DNA of 32,106 nucleotides from an uncultured Prevotellaceae bacterium (GCA_900318795.1 ONLU01000032.1:1-32106), one strand, 5' to 3'; shown: positions 1 through 9,141, counted from the stretch's first letter. Numbers and translations: made by a program. Notes: a model not told the origin generated them from the sequence alone.

Positions 1-645
1 GAGATGCTTGACATCCTGAACGAGGAGCTCATCAACGAAGGCAAGGAGCCCTTCGTGTTCGATCACGACTGCCGCGAGGGTATCTGCGGTATGTGCTCGC
101 TCTATATCAACGGTACGCCTCATGGAAAGACCGAGCGCGGAGCAACAACCTGTCAGCTCTACATGCGCCGTTTCAACGATGGTGATGTGATTACCGTAGA
201 GCCTTGGCGCTCAGCTGCCTTCCCTGTAATTAAGGACTGTATGGTTGACCGTGGTGCCTTCGATAAGATTATCCAGGCCGGTGGTTACACCACTATCCGT
301 ACTGGTCAGGCTCAGGATGCCAACGCCATCCTCATTCCTAAGGAGGATGCCGACGAGGCTATGGACTGCGCTTCTTGCATCGGTTGTGGCGCTTGCGTAG
401 CAGCTTGTAAGAACGGTTCTGCTATGCTCTTTGTATCGTCAAAGGTATCTCAGCTCGCCCTGCTTCCCCAGGGTCGCGTAGAGGCTGCCCGTCGTGTGAA
501 GAACATGATTGCCAAGATGGATGAGCTTGGCTTCGGTAACTGCACCAACACTCGCGCTTGCGAGGCTGTTTGCCCGAAGAACGAGACCATCGCCAACATC
601 GCCCGCCTCAACCGCGAGATGATCAAGGCAAAGCTTAGCGATTAG
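1..645 (+). CDS. sdhB: Succinate dehydrogenase/fumarate reductase iron-sulfur subunit (5' truncated by window)
   Basis: This subunit passes electrons from the flavoprotein subunit to membrane quinone (or back, in fumarate respiration) at the inner membrane. The frame is open from base 1, so the N-terminus lies outside the window; about 214 of the usual 250 or so residues are present. Counting from the Met at base 4, the [2Fe-2S] ligands are C23, C28, C31 and C50. The ferredoxin-like half has CxxCxxCxxC from C122 to C131, with C135 following, then C180, C186 and C190 before a Pro, as expected for the [4Fe-4S] and [3Fe-4S] centres. It is presumably the last gene of an sdhCAB-type operon, since a strong terminator follows and no further gene is co-directional within 340 bases. 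Whether it works mainly as SdhB or FrdB cannot be told from sequence; Bacteroidales usually run it as fumarate reductase. Confidence 0.95.
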   Translation, partial: EMLDILNEELINEGKEPFVFDHDCREGICGMCSLYINGTPHGKTERGATTCQLYMRRFNDGDVITVEPWRSAAFPVIKDCMVDRGAFDKIIQAGGYTTIRTGQAQDANAILIPKEDADEAMDCASCIGCGACVAACKNGSAMLFVSSKVSQLALLPQGRVEAARRVKNMIAKMDELGFGNCTNTRACEAVCPKNETIANIARLNREMIKAKLSD

Positions 646-738
646 TGAGGGCAGAGCCAAGCTTGCTTGAGCTATGCCGAACGTAGCTAAGCTCGCTGAA
701 GGCAAACTCGCCGACTTATCGATACATTATTTTTATTT

Positions 739-773
739 AAAAGCGTCGTAGAAAATATCTGCGACGCTTTTTT
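739..773 (+). terminator. Rho-independent terminator after sdhB
   Basis: The arms AAAAGCGTCG (739-748) and CGACGCTTTT (762-771) pair perfectly. The stem extends inward by a few pairs, and a T run follows. It lies about 95 bases past the sdhB stop and would end that transcript. Confidence 0.9.
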
Positions 774-905
774 ATACTAGAAAAAAGATAGCTCCTTTCT
801 TCTCGCTTTAGAATATCATTTGTGCGTTAAACACATTTTCATGGCCATAAATACATAGTTCACTATCAAATATGCCTGCAAAGATGATCAATTATGGTGA
901 GATTA

Positions 906-937
906 TTTGTTTTGTTCAAAGAAATATTGTAGTTTTG
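906..937 (+). promoter_or_regulatory. Bacteroidetes-type promoter for the MGMT-family gene
   Basis: TTTG at 906-909 (-33 element), 20 bases, then TAGTTTTG at 930-937 (-7 element, TAnnTTTG). Both elements and the spacing match the Bacteroidetes primary sigma consensus. The gene starts 49 bases downstream. Confidence 0.7.
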
Positions 938-986
938 CAACGCAAACCCATTTGGATAAGGCAAGACTAATAAATAAACCCAAGGT

Positions 987-1325
987 ATGAAGGACTATCC
1001 CGACAGGATGACGGCAGAGCAGGCGAGGAGGTTTGGCAAGGATGTGCTGAACATTGTCGCGCAGATTCCTCGTGGCATGGTGACAACCTACGGATATATA
1101 GCAATTTTGGCGGGATGGCCGAGTCATGCGAGGATGGTGGGTCGGACTTTGAGATATACGCCTGGGGCAGCGTCTCTGCCTTGTCATCGGGTGGTGAACA
1201 AGGAGGGACGTACGGCACCTGGATGGAGTCGCCAGCGGACATTGCTGGAAGAAGAAGGTGTGGCTTTCAAGTCTAACGGACATGTGGACATGCAGCGGCA
1301 CCTTTGGGAACCGGAAGGGGTATGA
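987..1325 (+). CDS. MGMT-family DNA alkyltransferase domain protein
   Basis: This 112-residue protein corresponds to the C-terminal DNA-binding and active-site domain of O6-alkylguanine-DNA alkyltransferases, without the N-terminal domain of full-length Ogt/Ada. Visible motifs are TTYG followed by IA (33-40), an Arg-containing helix around 49-57 and the active-site PCHRV with C66. The Cys is kept, unlike E. coli Atl-type proteins where Trp replaces it, so transfer of the alkyl group is chemically possible. The length fits alkyltransferase-like proteins, which may instead only flag damage for excision repair. It has its own promoter and converges on the MsrA-esterase gene with 4 bases between stops. 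The choice between suicidal repair enzyme and damage sensor is open. Confidence 0.88.
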   Translation: MKDYPDRMTAEQARRFGKDVLNIVAQIPRGMVTTYGYIAILAGWPSHARMVGRTLRYTPGAASLPCHRVVNKEGRTAPGWSRQRTLLEEEGVAFKSNGHVDMQRHLWEPEGV

Positions 1326-1329
1326 TGGC

Positions 1330-3006
<1,677 letters not shown>

Positions 3007-3028
3007 TTAGTTTTAATTGTTATTGCTG

Positions 3029-3036
3029 CAAAAGTA
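3029..3036 (-). promoter_or_regulatory. -7 box for the msrA-esterase gene
   Basis: On the minus strand this reads TACTTTTG, matching TAnnTTTG, 28 bases upstream of the start codon. I see no clear -33 TTTG at the right distance. Confidence 0.5.
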
Positions 3037-3079
3037 CTACATTTTTTCGACTTTTCCTTTTTCTTTCACAATTATTTCG

Positions 3080-3087
3080 TATCTTTG
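3080..3087 (+). promoter_or_regulatory. -7 box for xpt
   Basis: TATCTTTG followed by C, the commonest box form in this window. It leaves a leader of under 40 bases before the xpt start, too short for a purine riboswitch. The -33 region is T-rich without a clean TTTG. Confidence 0.65.
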
Positions 3088-3125
3088 CGGCAGCAATGTA
3101 TATATATTAATTAGAAGCGGAAGTT

Positions 3126-3707
3126 ATGGCACTGAAAGTATTATGTGATCACATCCTGAAAGAAGGACGGTGTATGGAGGGCGGCATCCTGAAGGTTGAC
3201 CTCTTTTTGAACCATCAGATGGATCCCTATTTGATGAAGCAGACAGCCATCGAGTTCATCCGTCGCTTTGCCGATCTGAAGATTAACAAGATTCTGACCA
3301 TTGAGGCCTCGGGCATTGCCCCTGCTGTCATGTTAGGCTATATGATGGAACTGCCTGTAGTCTTTGCAAAGAAGAAGATTCCCGTGACAATGGATGACTA
3401 TTATCAGACAGAGGTGCGCTCGTTCACTAAGCAACGCTCCTACAATGTAGCCATCTACAAGGAGTACCTGACAGCTGATGACCATGTACTCTTCATTGAC
3501 GACTTTCTGGCCTTTGGCAATGCATCCATAGGCATCCTTGATCTCTGCCGCCAGGCTGGTGCCACTGTTGAGGGTATGGGCTTCCTGATAGAGAAGGAGT
3601 TTCAGGGTGGTCGCCATCTGTTGCAGTTGGAGGGCATTTCGCGTATCGAGTCGCTGGCTATCATCGAGTCGCTGACCGATAGTCAGATTAAGATTAAAAA
3701 CGACTAA
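3126..3707 (+). CDS. xpt: Xanthine phosphoribosyltransferase
   Basis: Cytoplasmic purine salvage enzyme that makes XMP from xanthine and PRPP. The 193-residue length matches Bacillus Xpt (about 194). The PRPP-binding loop is at 121-135 ([13 protein letters not shown]), with two acidic residues after the hydrophobic strand. The N-terminal region ([14 protein letters not shown]) and the 60-80 segment with SGIAPAV are typical of the family. It stands alone behind its own promoter. In Firmicutes the gene is under a purine riboswitch; no room for one exists here. The downstream UTR carries a 4 x 21-bp repeat and ends at a terminator 240 bases on. Guanine activity cannot be excluded. Confidence 0.93.
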   Translation: MALKVLCDHILKEGRCMEGGILKVDLFLNHQMDPYLMKQTAIEFIRRFADLKINKILTIEASGIAPAVMLGYMMELPVVFAKKKIPVTMDDYYQTEVRSFTKQRSYNVAIYKEYLTADDHVLFIDDFLAFGNASIGILDLCRQAGATVEGMGFLIEKEFQGGRHLLQLEGISRIESLAIIESLTDSQIKIKND

Positions 3708-3783
3708 GCCATTTCATTATTTTTTAACCCTTATTTATTGTCCGTACCCCTGCGGATTTGTTTTTTCATCCCTATGCATTTTA

Positions 3784-3867
3784 TGTTTCCAAGTTGGAAA
3801 CACCTGTACCCAAGTTAGAGACACCTGTCTCCAAGTTGGAAACATAAGTACCCAACTTGGAGATACA
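3784..3867. repeat. Four tandem 21-bp units with palindromic core
   Basis: Units start at 3784, 3805, 3826 and 3847. The first has arms GTTTCC and GGAAAC around AAGTT. The third has GTCTCC/GGAAAC, and the second and fourth have GTACCC on the left with decayed right arms. Each unit keeps CCAAGTT or CCAACTT at the same place. It lies between the xpt stop and the terminator, so it is probably transcribed as part of the xpt 3' UTR. Confidence 0.9.
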
Positions 3868-3945
3868 ACTTTCCTAACTATCCAATTTCTTTTTCAACAG
3901 CCTTGTGTAGATTTTTTAGTAGACTTGGAAAACAATAAATAAAGG

Positions 3946-3984
3946 CAGCCATATACTTCATGTGAAGCGTATGGCTGTTTTTTT
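3946..3984 (+). terminator. Rho-independent terminator downstream of xpt
   Basis: CAGCCATA (3946-3953) pairs with TATGGCTG (3970-3977). Four more pairs (CTTC/GAAG) enclose a short loop, and seven Ts follow. It is 240 bases past the xpt stop, so the xpt message would carry a long repeat-containing 3' UTR, unless a small RNA not visible to me ends here. Confidence 0.88.
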
Positions 3985-4028
3985 GTCACTGGCTGTCAAC
4001 ATCTGGCAAGGAAGAGACAGCGTCTTTG

Positions 4029-4206
4029 TACCCAAGATATAGTCAAGTTCTACCCAAGTCTTACCCAAGTTCTACCCAAGGTGTATCCAAGGTGTACCCA
4101 AGGTCTACCCAAGTCTTACCCAAGTCCAAAAGGCTTGCATATACTTGGGTAGTACTTGGGTAGTACTTGGGTACTACTTGGATAGGGTATGGGTAGGCTA
4201 TGGATA
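4029..4206. repeat. 11-bp periodic array: nine direct and six inverted units
   Basis: The core TACCCAAG starts at 4029, 4051, 4062, 4073, 4095, 4106 and 4117, with variants at 4040 (TAGTCAAG) and 4084 (TATCCAAG); the step is exactly 11 bases. After a 19-base centre the reverse complement CTTGGGTA starts at 4144, 4155 and 4166. Decaying copies follow at 4177 (CTTGGATA), 4188 (TATGGGTA) and 4199 (TATGGATA), again every 11 bases. The halves could fold into one long hairpin. It lies between a terminator and a promoter, so it is probably not transcribed as part of either neighbouring gene. Confidence 0.93.
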
Positions 4207-4246
4207 GAGCGAGGGAATAAGTCTGTTCAAAAAATGATTCTTATTT

Positions 4247-4278
4247 TTTGTATTTTTCGTAACTAAATTGTATCTTTG
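4247..4278 (+). promoter_or_regulatory. Consensus promoter for the LUD gene operon
   Basis: TTTG at 4247-4250, exactly 20 bases, then TATCTTTG at 4271-4278 followed by C. It overlaps a TTG that could open the reading frame at 4276, which argues that translation starts at the ATG at 4309. Confidence 0.85.
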
Positions 4279-4308
4279 CACGATGAAACCTATAACATCT
4301 TTGTGAAT

Positions 4309-4944
4309 ATGACACCAACGGAATTGCGTAACGAGAGACTTGCGGAGCGGATGATCAAACAGTTGAAGCGCCGTAATATGGAAGCCTTCTACTGTGCGAC
4401 AGCAGCAGAGGCGGTTAAGAAAGTGTCTGAACTGATAGCTGACGGCAGTAGTGTGACTTGGGGCGGATCGATGACTATCCGTGACATCGGAATCCCTCAG
4501 GCTCTGAAGGGCAGAGGAACGTTGGAGGTGCTGGATCGCGACGAGGTGGAAAGTCGTGAGGAGGTGGTACATATCTACGAAAGGGCATTCACCGCTGATG
4601 TCTATCTGTCGAGTGCGAATGCCATTTCTGAGGATGGTGTGATTGTGAACATCGATGGCAACGGCAATCGTGTGGCTGCCATTACGTGGGGACCGAAGCA
4701 TGTCATCTTCGTTATTGGTATGAATAAGGTGGCACAGACTGTTGAGGCTGCTTTGGCAAGAGCACGCAGTACAGCTTCCACCACGAATGCTGCCCGCTTT
4801 GACATCAAGACACCTTGCCAGGTGGATGGTGTTTGTCATAACTGCAATTCACCTGAGAGCATTTGCAACCACATCCATTTCCTGCGCAATTCGCCCAAAG
4901 GTCGTCATACGGTGGTGCTTGTAGGCGAGAATTTAGGTTACTAA
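4309..4944 (+). CDS. LutC/YkgG-type LUD domain protein
   Basis: This 211-residue protein is of the LUD (DUF162) family, whose members LutB and LutC take part in oxidation of L-lactate to pyruvate. The order of motifs fits LutC: an N-terminal helix with NERLAERM, GSSVTWGGSMT in the nucleotide-like pocket, DVYLSSANAI, then ITWGPKHVIFVIGMNK. The C-terminal tail has four or more Cys/His (PCQVDGVCHNC and ICNH), as in stand-alone Bacteroidales members. No lutA or lutB neighbours it, so a role in lactate use is not supported by context. The start was chosen at 4309 because the upstream frame overlaps the promoter. A symporter follows after 20 bases and is probably co-transcribed. Confidence 0.85.
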   Translation: MTPTELRNERLAERMIKQLKRRNMEAFYCATAAEAVKKVSELIADGSSVTWGGSMTIRDIGIPQALKGRGTLEVLDRDEVESREEVVHIYERAFTADVYLSSANAISEDGVIVNIDGNGNRVAAITWGPKHVIFVIGMNKVAQTVEAALARARSTASTTNAARFDIKTPCQVDGVCHNCNSPESICNHIHFLRNSPKGRHTVVLVGENLGY

Positions 4945-4964
4945 TCGGATTTATTGTGATAGGC

Positions 4965-6146
4965 ATGAATATAAAGAAGATATGGCAGTGGGGGCTTCTG
5001 CCTCGCGTGGTGATAGCTATTGTGCTGGGAATTCTGATAGGACTGGTGGTCAACGAGCCGATAGTGCGGGCATTCTTGACTTTTAACATTCTGTTTAGCC
5101 AGTTTTTAGGCTTTCTCGTGCCTTTGATTATTGTCGGACTGATTACTTCTGCCATCGGTGACATAGGTAGTCAGGCTGGCAAGCTATTGCTGTTGACAGT
5201 GTTGATAGCCTTTGGAGACACGGTGTTAAGTGGCTTACTGACTTACACTACGGGTATGCTGTGCTTCCCTTCGTTGATAGGGAACGCGGTAGCAAGTAGT
5301 GTTCCAGAACAGGTTCAGGAGTTGCAGCCTTACTTCAAGATTCAGATACCTCCTATTCTGGATGTCATGACTGCACTGGTTTTCTCGTTTAATCTGGGCA
5401 TCTGTATTGCCTATGGCAAGTTGCCCACCCTGCGCTCGTTGGCCTCAGAGTTCAAAGAGGTGATTCATAGGATTATCAGCGGCCTGCTGGTTCCCCTGTT
5501 GCCGCTTTATATCTTTGGTCTCTTCTTGAACATAACCTATTCCGGACATGTATGGCAGGCGATGTCTGTCTTTGTCAATATCATTCTGATGATTTTGGTG
5601 CTCCACATTTTCATCCTGCTTTATGAGTTTGTGGCAGCAGGTCTGATAGTACATCGCAATCCGTTGCGCTTGCTGTGGACGATGTTGCCTGCGTACGCTA
5701 CGGCCTTAGGCACCAGCAGCTCTGCAGCCACGATTCCTGTCACATTGAAACAGGCACAAAAAAATGGCATTTCAGAGGAGACAGCAGGTTTTGTTATTCC
5801 TCTTTGTGCCACTATCCACATGTCTGGTTCTATGATGAAGATTACGGCATGTGCTTTGGTTATCAGCATGCTTGATGGTATGCCAACTGACTTTGGGCTT
5901 TTCCTTCACTTTATTCTGATGCTTTCAGTGGTGATGATAGCTGCCCCGGGTGTTCCAGGTGGTGCTATCATGGCTGCTCTGGCTCCGTTAGCCAATGTTC
6001 TGGGCTTTAGTGGACCACAGCAGGCAATGATGATCACCATCTATATTGCGATGGACTCATTTGGCACCGCCTGCAATGTTACAGGCGATGGTGCCATCGC
6101 TTTGGTAGTTGACAAGATACGGAAGCATGCTCCCGCCTTGAGTTAG
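4965..6146 (+). CDS. Dicarboxylate/amino acid:cation symporter (DAACS family)
   Basis: This 393-residue inner-membrane permease takes up dicarboxylates or small amino acids with Na+ or H+. It has about eight hydrophobic helices plus re-entrant loops. Family motifs are the Ser-rich hairpin TSSSAATIPVT (250-260), PLCATIHMSG (279-288), GVPGGAIMAALAP in the second hairpin and the last helix with MDSFGTACNVTGDG (363-376). The usual NMDG-type motif reads HMSG here, so substrate choice may differ from GltP or SstT. The longer upstream frame overlaps the LUD gene; the ATG at 4965 opens directly into the first helix and is preferred. It probably forms an operon with the LUD gene. Substrate is not assignable. 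Confidence 0.88.
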   Translation: MNIKKIWQWGLLPRVVIAIVLGILIGLVVNEPIVRAFLTFNILFSQFLGFLVPLIIVGLITSAIGDIGSQAGKLLLLTVLIAFGDTVLSGLLTYTTGMLCFPSLIGNAVASSVPEQVQELQPYFKIQIPPILDVMTALVFSFNLGICIAYGKLPTLRSLASEFKEVIHRIISGLLVPLLPLYIFGLFLNITYSGHVWQAMSVFVNIILMILVLHIFILLYEFVAAGLIVHRNPLRLLWTMLPAYATALGTSSSAATIPVTLKQAQKNGISEETAGFVIPLCATIHMSGSMMKITACALVISMLDGMPTDFGLFLHFILMLSVVMIAAPGVPGGAIMAALAPLANVLGFSGPQQAMMITIYIAMDSFGTACNVTGDGAIALVVDKIRKHAPALS

Positions 6147-6162
6147 CGGAGCCATCGCTGAC

Positions 6163-6573
6163 TTACTTCCTCTTCCAGGTTTGTGTCTCGTACAAGAATC
6201 CGATGTACCCACGAACCTTCAGCTTGTCGCCATCCAGCCAGATAGCGCACTTGTAGTTCTTACCGTTCTTGGGGTTGTAGATGCGGCCTCCCTCCCATTT
6301 GTCTTCCTTCTTGGTCAGACCAGAGAGAATGTTGACACCCATCAGCTTGCGAGAACGCAGCTTCTCGTCTTTATTATGTATGTCTTTGGTGTCGGGGCCT
6401 TTCTCCAGCCACACAATCTTGCCGTTCATCTTGCCGTTCGACTCATAGATTTCCACCTGTGCGTCACCAGCCTCAGTGAGCCACTTTCCCTTGATGTCCT
6501 GTGCATAGCCCACCCAAGCAATCATAGCCAGGGCAAAGCTTAAAATCATTCTTTTCATCATGTTTTGCTTCAT
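6163..6573 (-). CDS. DUF2147 family exported protein
   Basis: This 136-residue protein has a signal peptide (Met-Lys start, hydrophobic core, cut after GYAQ) and one DUF2147 domain. Domain marks are GKWLTEAGDAQVEIYE, the central DEKLRSRKLMGVNIL, W-GGRIYNPKNGKNYKC, and the end KVRGYIGFLYETQTWKR. Such small beta-rich periplasmic or surface proteins occur widely, and their biochemical role is unknown. A second Met five codons in (6558) is an alternative start. It converges on the symporter gene (16 bases between stops) and is divergent from the S66 peptidase gene, with facing TATCTTTG boxes between them. Confidence 0.88.
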   Translation of the reverse strand: MKQNMMKRMILSFALAMIAWVGYAQDIKGKWLTEAGDAQVEIYESNGKMNGKIVWLEKGPDTKDIHNKDEKLRSRKLMGVNILSGLTKKEDKWEGGRIYNPKNGKNYKCAIWLDGDKLKVRGYIGFLYETQTWKRK

Positions 6574-6612
6574 GTTTTGATGTTGTTAATCTTTACTTGT
6601 TTGTTTTCGCCG

Positions 6613-6620
6613 CAAAGATA
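6613..6620 (-). promoter_or_regulatory. -7 box for the DUF2147 gene
   Basis: Reads TATCTTTG then CGG on the minus strand, about 40 bases before the start. It faces the plus-strand box at 6665-6672 across a 44-base AT-rich gap. Confidence 0.7.
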
Positions 6621-6664
6621 CGATTTTTTCTCGATATAGTTCAACAAATATGGATATTTTTGTT

Positions 6665-6672
6665 TATCTTTG
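6665..6672 (+). promoter_or_regulatory. -7 box for the S66 peptidase gene
   Basis: TATCTTTG followed by CAG, 26 bases upstream of the ATG at 6699. This supports that start over the longer upstream frame beginning at 6597. Confidence 0.7.
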
Positions 6673-6698
6673 CAGTTCACGAACATCTTATAAGAACC

Positions 6699-7679
6699 AT
6701 GTTTTCTGCTTTTGTACTCTGTTTGCTGGCGATGGTGAGCCTTGGAGTGATGGCTCAGCAGCCAATGGTGATGCCGATGGCGTTGAAGGCCGGTGACACA
6801 ATAGCCATCATATCGCCCTCGAGTGCACCAGACGAGACAACCATAGCGAAGGGTTGTGCTACTCTTCGCCAGTGGGGCTATGTGCCAGTCGTAGGAGCTC
6901 ATGCGCTTAGCGAGTATCATGGATTTGCCGGTACGGCTGACGAGCGGACCTCTGACCTGCTGTGGGCTTTGCGCGATTCAACTGTCCGAGCCGTGATGTG
7001 CAGTCGTGGTGGTGACGGAGCTGTACAGGTGTTGCAACGTGTACCCTTGAGCGAGTTTGCCCAGCATCCCAAGTGGATGATTGGCTTCAGTGATGTGACA
7101 GCCTTGCATAGTGCTGCTGTCTGTGCAGGAGTGATGAGTATTCATGGTTCGATGTGCGATGGCATTGCTGCTACCGGGGCACAGCGTGACTCCGTGAATG
7201 CCATGATGCAGCAGTTGTTGCAAGGCCATTTGCCTGCCTACAGGGTACCTCCCCATCCGCTCAACCAACAGGGCACAGCCACAGGCATGCTGGTGGGAGG
7301 CAATATGTCCGTGTTCTGTGGGTTGGCAGGTTCCGACTATGACTTCTTGCAACGTGCTGACGAAGGACTCATCCTGTTCATGGAAGACACTCAGGAGTCT
7401 ATCAGCAAGGTTGATCGCATGTTGCATCTTCTGGAGATACGAGGTATCTTGCCTCGACTGAAGGGTGTCATCGTGGGACACTTCTCCAAGTACAAGAGTC
7501 CAGAGAACGGCTTTGCAGATATGTATGACATGTTACACGAGTATCTGCAACATTATTCCATTCCCGTCTGCTATGACTTCCCAGTGGGTCATCATAGTGG
7601 CTACAACTACCCGATGGTGGAAGGTTGTCATATCCGTCTCACCATCAGTGAAGAAGGCACAGAGGTTGTTTTCCAATAG
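6699..7679 (+). CDS. S66 family LD-carboxypeptidase
   Basis: This 326-residue protein has a signal peptide (residues 1-20, ending GVMAQ), so it acts in the periplasm, unlike cytoplasmic E. coli LdcA. S66 enzymes cut the L,D bond before the terminal D-Ala of murein tetrapeptides, or detoxify microcin C (MccF). The catalytic Ser-Glu-His set is visible: S131 in GFSD, E229 in FMED and H261 in VGHF. Other family marks are IISPSS near the mature start, SRGGDG (102-107) and the GNMSVFCGLAGSDYD strand. The start at 6699 places the signal peptide at the N-terminus and follows the promoter. Murein recycling is the more likely role. It converges on the HAD gene with 7 bases between stops. Confidence 0.9.
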   Translation: MFSAFVLCLLAMVSLGVMAQQPMVMPMALKAGDTIAIISPSSAPDETTIAKGCATLRQWGYVPVVGAHALSEYHGFAGTADERTSDLLWALRDSTVRAVMCSRGGDGAVQVLQRVPLSEFAQHPKWMIGFSDVTALHSAAVCAGVMSIHGSMCDGIAATGAQRDSVNAMMQQLLQGHLPAYRVPPHPLNQQGTATGMLVGGNMSVFCGLAGSDYDFLQRADEGLILFMEDTQESISKVDRMLHLLEIRGILPRLKGVIVGHFSKYKSPENGFADMYDMLHEYLQHYSIPVCYDFPVGHHSGYNYPMVEGCHIRLTISEEGTEVVFQ

Positions 7680-7686
7680 CAGCCAC

Positions 7687-8475
7687 TTAGACGATGCAGA
7701 AGTGGCGGAGGGCATTGAGGATGCCATCCTCATCGACTGGCGTGGTGACGTAGTCAGCTTGTTGCTTCAGTTCGTCTATGGCATTACCCATTGCTATGCC
7801 TATGCCAGCCTGACGAATCATAGATGTATCGTTGCCTCCGTCGCCAAAAGCAATGGTGTTGGCAGCATCCAGCCCCTCGTGTTGTGCTATGGCCAGGATG
7901 CCTTTCCCTTTATCGGCTCCGTTGGCTGTAATATCAGTAAACTCCGGATGCCAACGCCCGGAGATGCAGTGAGGCAACTGTGCCATCAGCTGACGTTCAT
8001 AGTCAGCAGGGAAGAAAGGTGTCATCTGTAGGATATCCTGCTCGAGCACCTGTTCCAAAGGTGAGGCCTTGTCCAGGTTCTTGACTGCCAGCATCTGTTG
8101 GAAGATGCGTTGCACATCGCCTGTAGGGTCAAGCACAGCCACGTCACGCTGGCCTACAACGATGAGGCTATAGCCCTTTTCCTTTGCATCGTTGACTATG
8201 GTGAGCACGTCACTTTGGGGAATAGGCTGGCAGGTGACATTTTTGTCGCCCACGAAACACAAGGCTCCGTTGGTGGTGATGTACCCGTCTATGAGATGCT
8301 CGATGGCCCCCAGGTTGGTAATGATAATCGGTGGACGGCCTGTAGCTATGTAGACCCGATGTCCGTTAGCCTTAGCCTGAGTTAAGGCCAAGATGGTCGA
8401 GGGTGGTATTTCGTGCGTCTTGAAGCTGACCAGCGTACCGTCAATATCAAAAAATAGTGCGTATCTTTTCATCAT
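7687..8475 (-). CDS. Cof-type HAD-IIB phosphatase
   Basis: This 262-residue cytoplasmic protein is a haloacid dehalogenase-superfamily hydrolase of the Cof/YbjI type. These dephosphorylate sugar phosphates, nucleotides or cofactors such as FMN or PLP. Motif I is DIDGTL at 10-15 with both Asp residues, motif II is in IATGRPP, and motif III/IV is GDGGNDTSM with the acidic pair near residue 215. The large C2 cap lies between, and the end carries MGNAIDELKQQADYVT as in the family. It has its own -7 box and is monocistronic. The natural substrate cannot be read from sequence. Confidence 0.9.
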   Translation of the reverse strand: MMKRYALFFDIDGTLVSFKTHEIPPSTILALTQAKANGHRVYIATGRPPIIITNLGAIEHLIDGYITTNGALCFVGDKNVTCQPIPQSDVLTIVNDAKEKGYSLIVVGQRDVAVLDPTGDVQRIFQQMLAVKNLDKASPLEQVLEQDILQMTPFFPADYERQLMAQLPHCISGRWHPEFTDITANGADKGKGILAIAQHEGLDAANTIAFGDGGNDTSMIRQAGIGIAMGNAIDELKQQADYVTTPVDEDGILNALRHFCIV

Positions 8476-8491
8476 AAATCTTTTATTTCTG

Positions 8492-8499
8492 CAAAGTTA
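8492..8499 (-). promoter_or_regulatory. -7 box for the HAD gene
   Basis: Reads TAACTTTG followed by C on the minus strand, 16 bases upstream of the start codon. The -33 match is weak. Confidence 0.55.
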
Positions 8500-8543
8500 C
8501 GAAATTGTGAGCAATAAAGAGCAATAATTCACGTTTTTCTAGT

Positions 8544-9125
8544 ATGAAAAGTGATGTGATGATGACAGAAAGCCATCCCTTCGAACCATTTCTGCCTGAA
8601 GGTGCTCAGTTGTTGATGCTGGGCACGTTTCCACCAGCAGAGCGACGATGGTCCATGCCGTTCTATTATCCCAATTTCACGAACGACATGTGGCGTATCG
8701 TGGGACTGTGCTTCTTTGGCGACAAGCAGCACTTTGTGGCTGCTGACGGGAAGCACTACCGTCTTGAGGAGCTGAAGGACTTCCTGACGTCTCGTGGCAT
8801 TGCTCTCTATGACACCTGCACTCGAATCATTCGTACGAAGAATACAGCCAGTGACAAGGACCTGCAGGTGGTAGAACAGACAGACATCCAGGCGATGCTG
8901 CAGCGTTTGCCACAATGCAAGACCATAGTCACAGCAGGCCAGCTGGCAACAACACTGTGTGCCCGGCAACTGCAGGTGGAGGAGCCAAAGGTTGGAGATT
9001 TCGTGGCAGTGGACTTCGAAGGACGCCTCTTGCAGTTTTATCGTATGCCCAGTTCTTCGCGGGCCTATCCGATGGCTATTGAGAAGAAGGCAGCGTTCTA
9101 TCAAAAAGTGTTTAATAACCTGTAG
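8544..9125 (+). CDS. Uracil-DNA glycosylase superfamily protein
   Basis: This 193-residue protein belongs to the UDG fold superfamily, nearest the Mug/TDG-like group common in Bacteroidales. Visible marks are the first active-site strand LMLGTFPP (24-31), an aromatic YYPNFTNDMW segment (41-50), VTAG in the middle strand, and the DNA-intercalating loop region PSSSRAYP near 172-179. There is no Asp or Asn at the canonical catalytic place in GTFPP, as often in this subgroup, so base-excision activity is inferred from fold only. Start choice between 8544 and the Met residues six or seven codons later is uncertain. A permease gene follows after 16 bases, then a symporter: probably one operon with unrelated functions. 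Confidence 0.75.
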   Translation: MKSDVMMTESHPFEPFLPEGAQLLMLGTFPPAERRWSMPFYYPNFTNDMWRIVGLCFFGDKQHFVAADGKHYRLEELKDFLTSRGIALYDTCTRIIRTKNTASDKDLQVVEQTDIQAMLQRLPQCKTIVTAGQLATTLCARQLQVEEPKVGDFVAVDFEGRLLQFYRMPSSSRAYPMAIEKKAAFYQKVFNNL

Positions 9126-9141
9126 CGGCACCTCTTGCAAT

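Larger units (their letters stand above)
646..986. other. Intergenic region sdhB to ogt-like gene
   Basis: No gene is visible. The first part (about 626-699) holds three imperfect copies of a motif resembling AGCYAAGCTYGCTKGA, starting inside the sdhB 3' end. It is followed by the terminator at 739-773, an AT-rich stretch without clear structure, and a promoter for the next gene at 906-937. Confidence 0.6.
3708..4308. other. Repeat-rich intergenic region xpt to LUD gene
   Basis: No gene is supported here. In order it holds a 4 x 21-bp palindromic array (3784-3867), a terminator (3946-3984), an 11-bp array in direct then inverted orientation (4029-4206), and a near-perfect promoter (4247-4278). 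The frame that crosses part of it on the minus strand is the shadow of the LUD gene. Confidence 0.8.

Noticed and set aside
3088-3125. Purine riboswitch before xpt
   Set aside because: Only about 38 bases lie between the -7 box and the start codon, too few for an aptamer, and no pairing pattern of the class is seen.
3672-3686. CTGAC...GTCAG near the xpt end resembling the CTCTGACC element
   Set aside because: Arms are only 5 bases and the encoded residues fit the usual Xpt C-terminus.
4029-4206. Possible CRISPR array
   Set aside because: The period is 11 bases with no unique spacers, no repeat of 24-40 bases and no cas genes nearby.
4198-4839. Minus-strand frame of 213 codons opposite the LUD gene
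   Set aside because: It is a shadow of the LUD gene, with no family resemblance, and would start inside the coding strand without a promoter.
4309-6146. Lactate utilisation operon
   Set aside because: Only a LutC-like protein is present. LutA and LutB are absent and the neighbour is an amino acid/dicarboxylate symporter.
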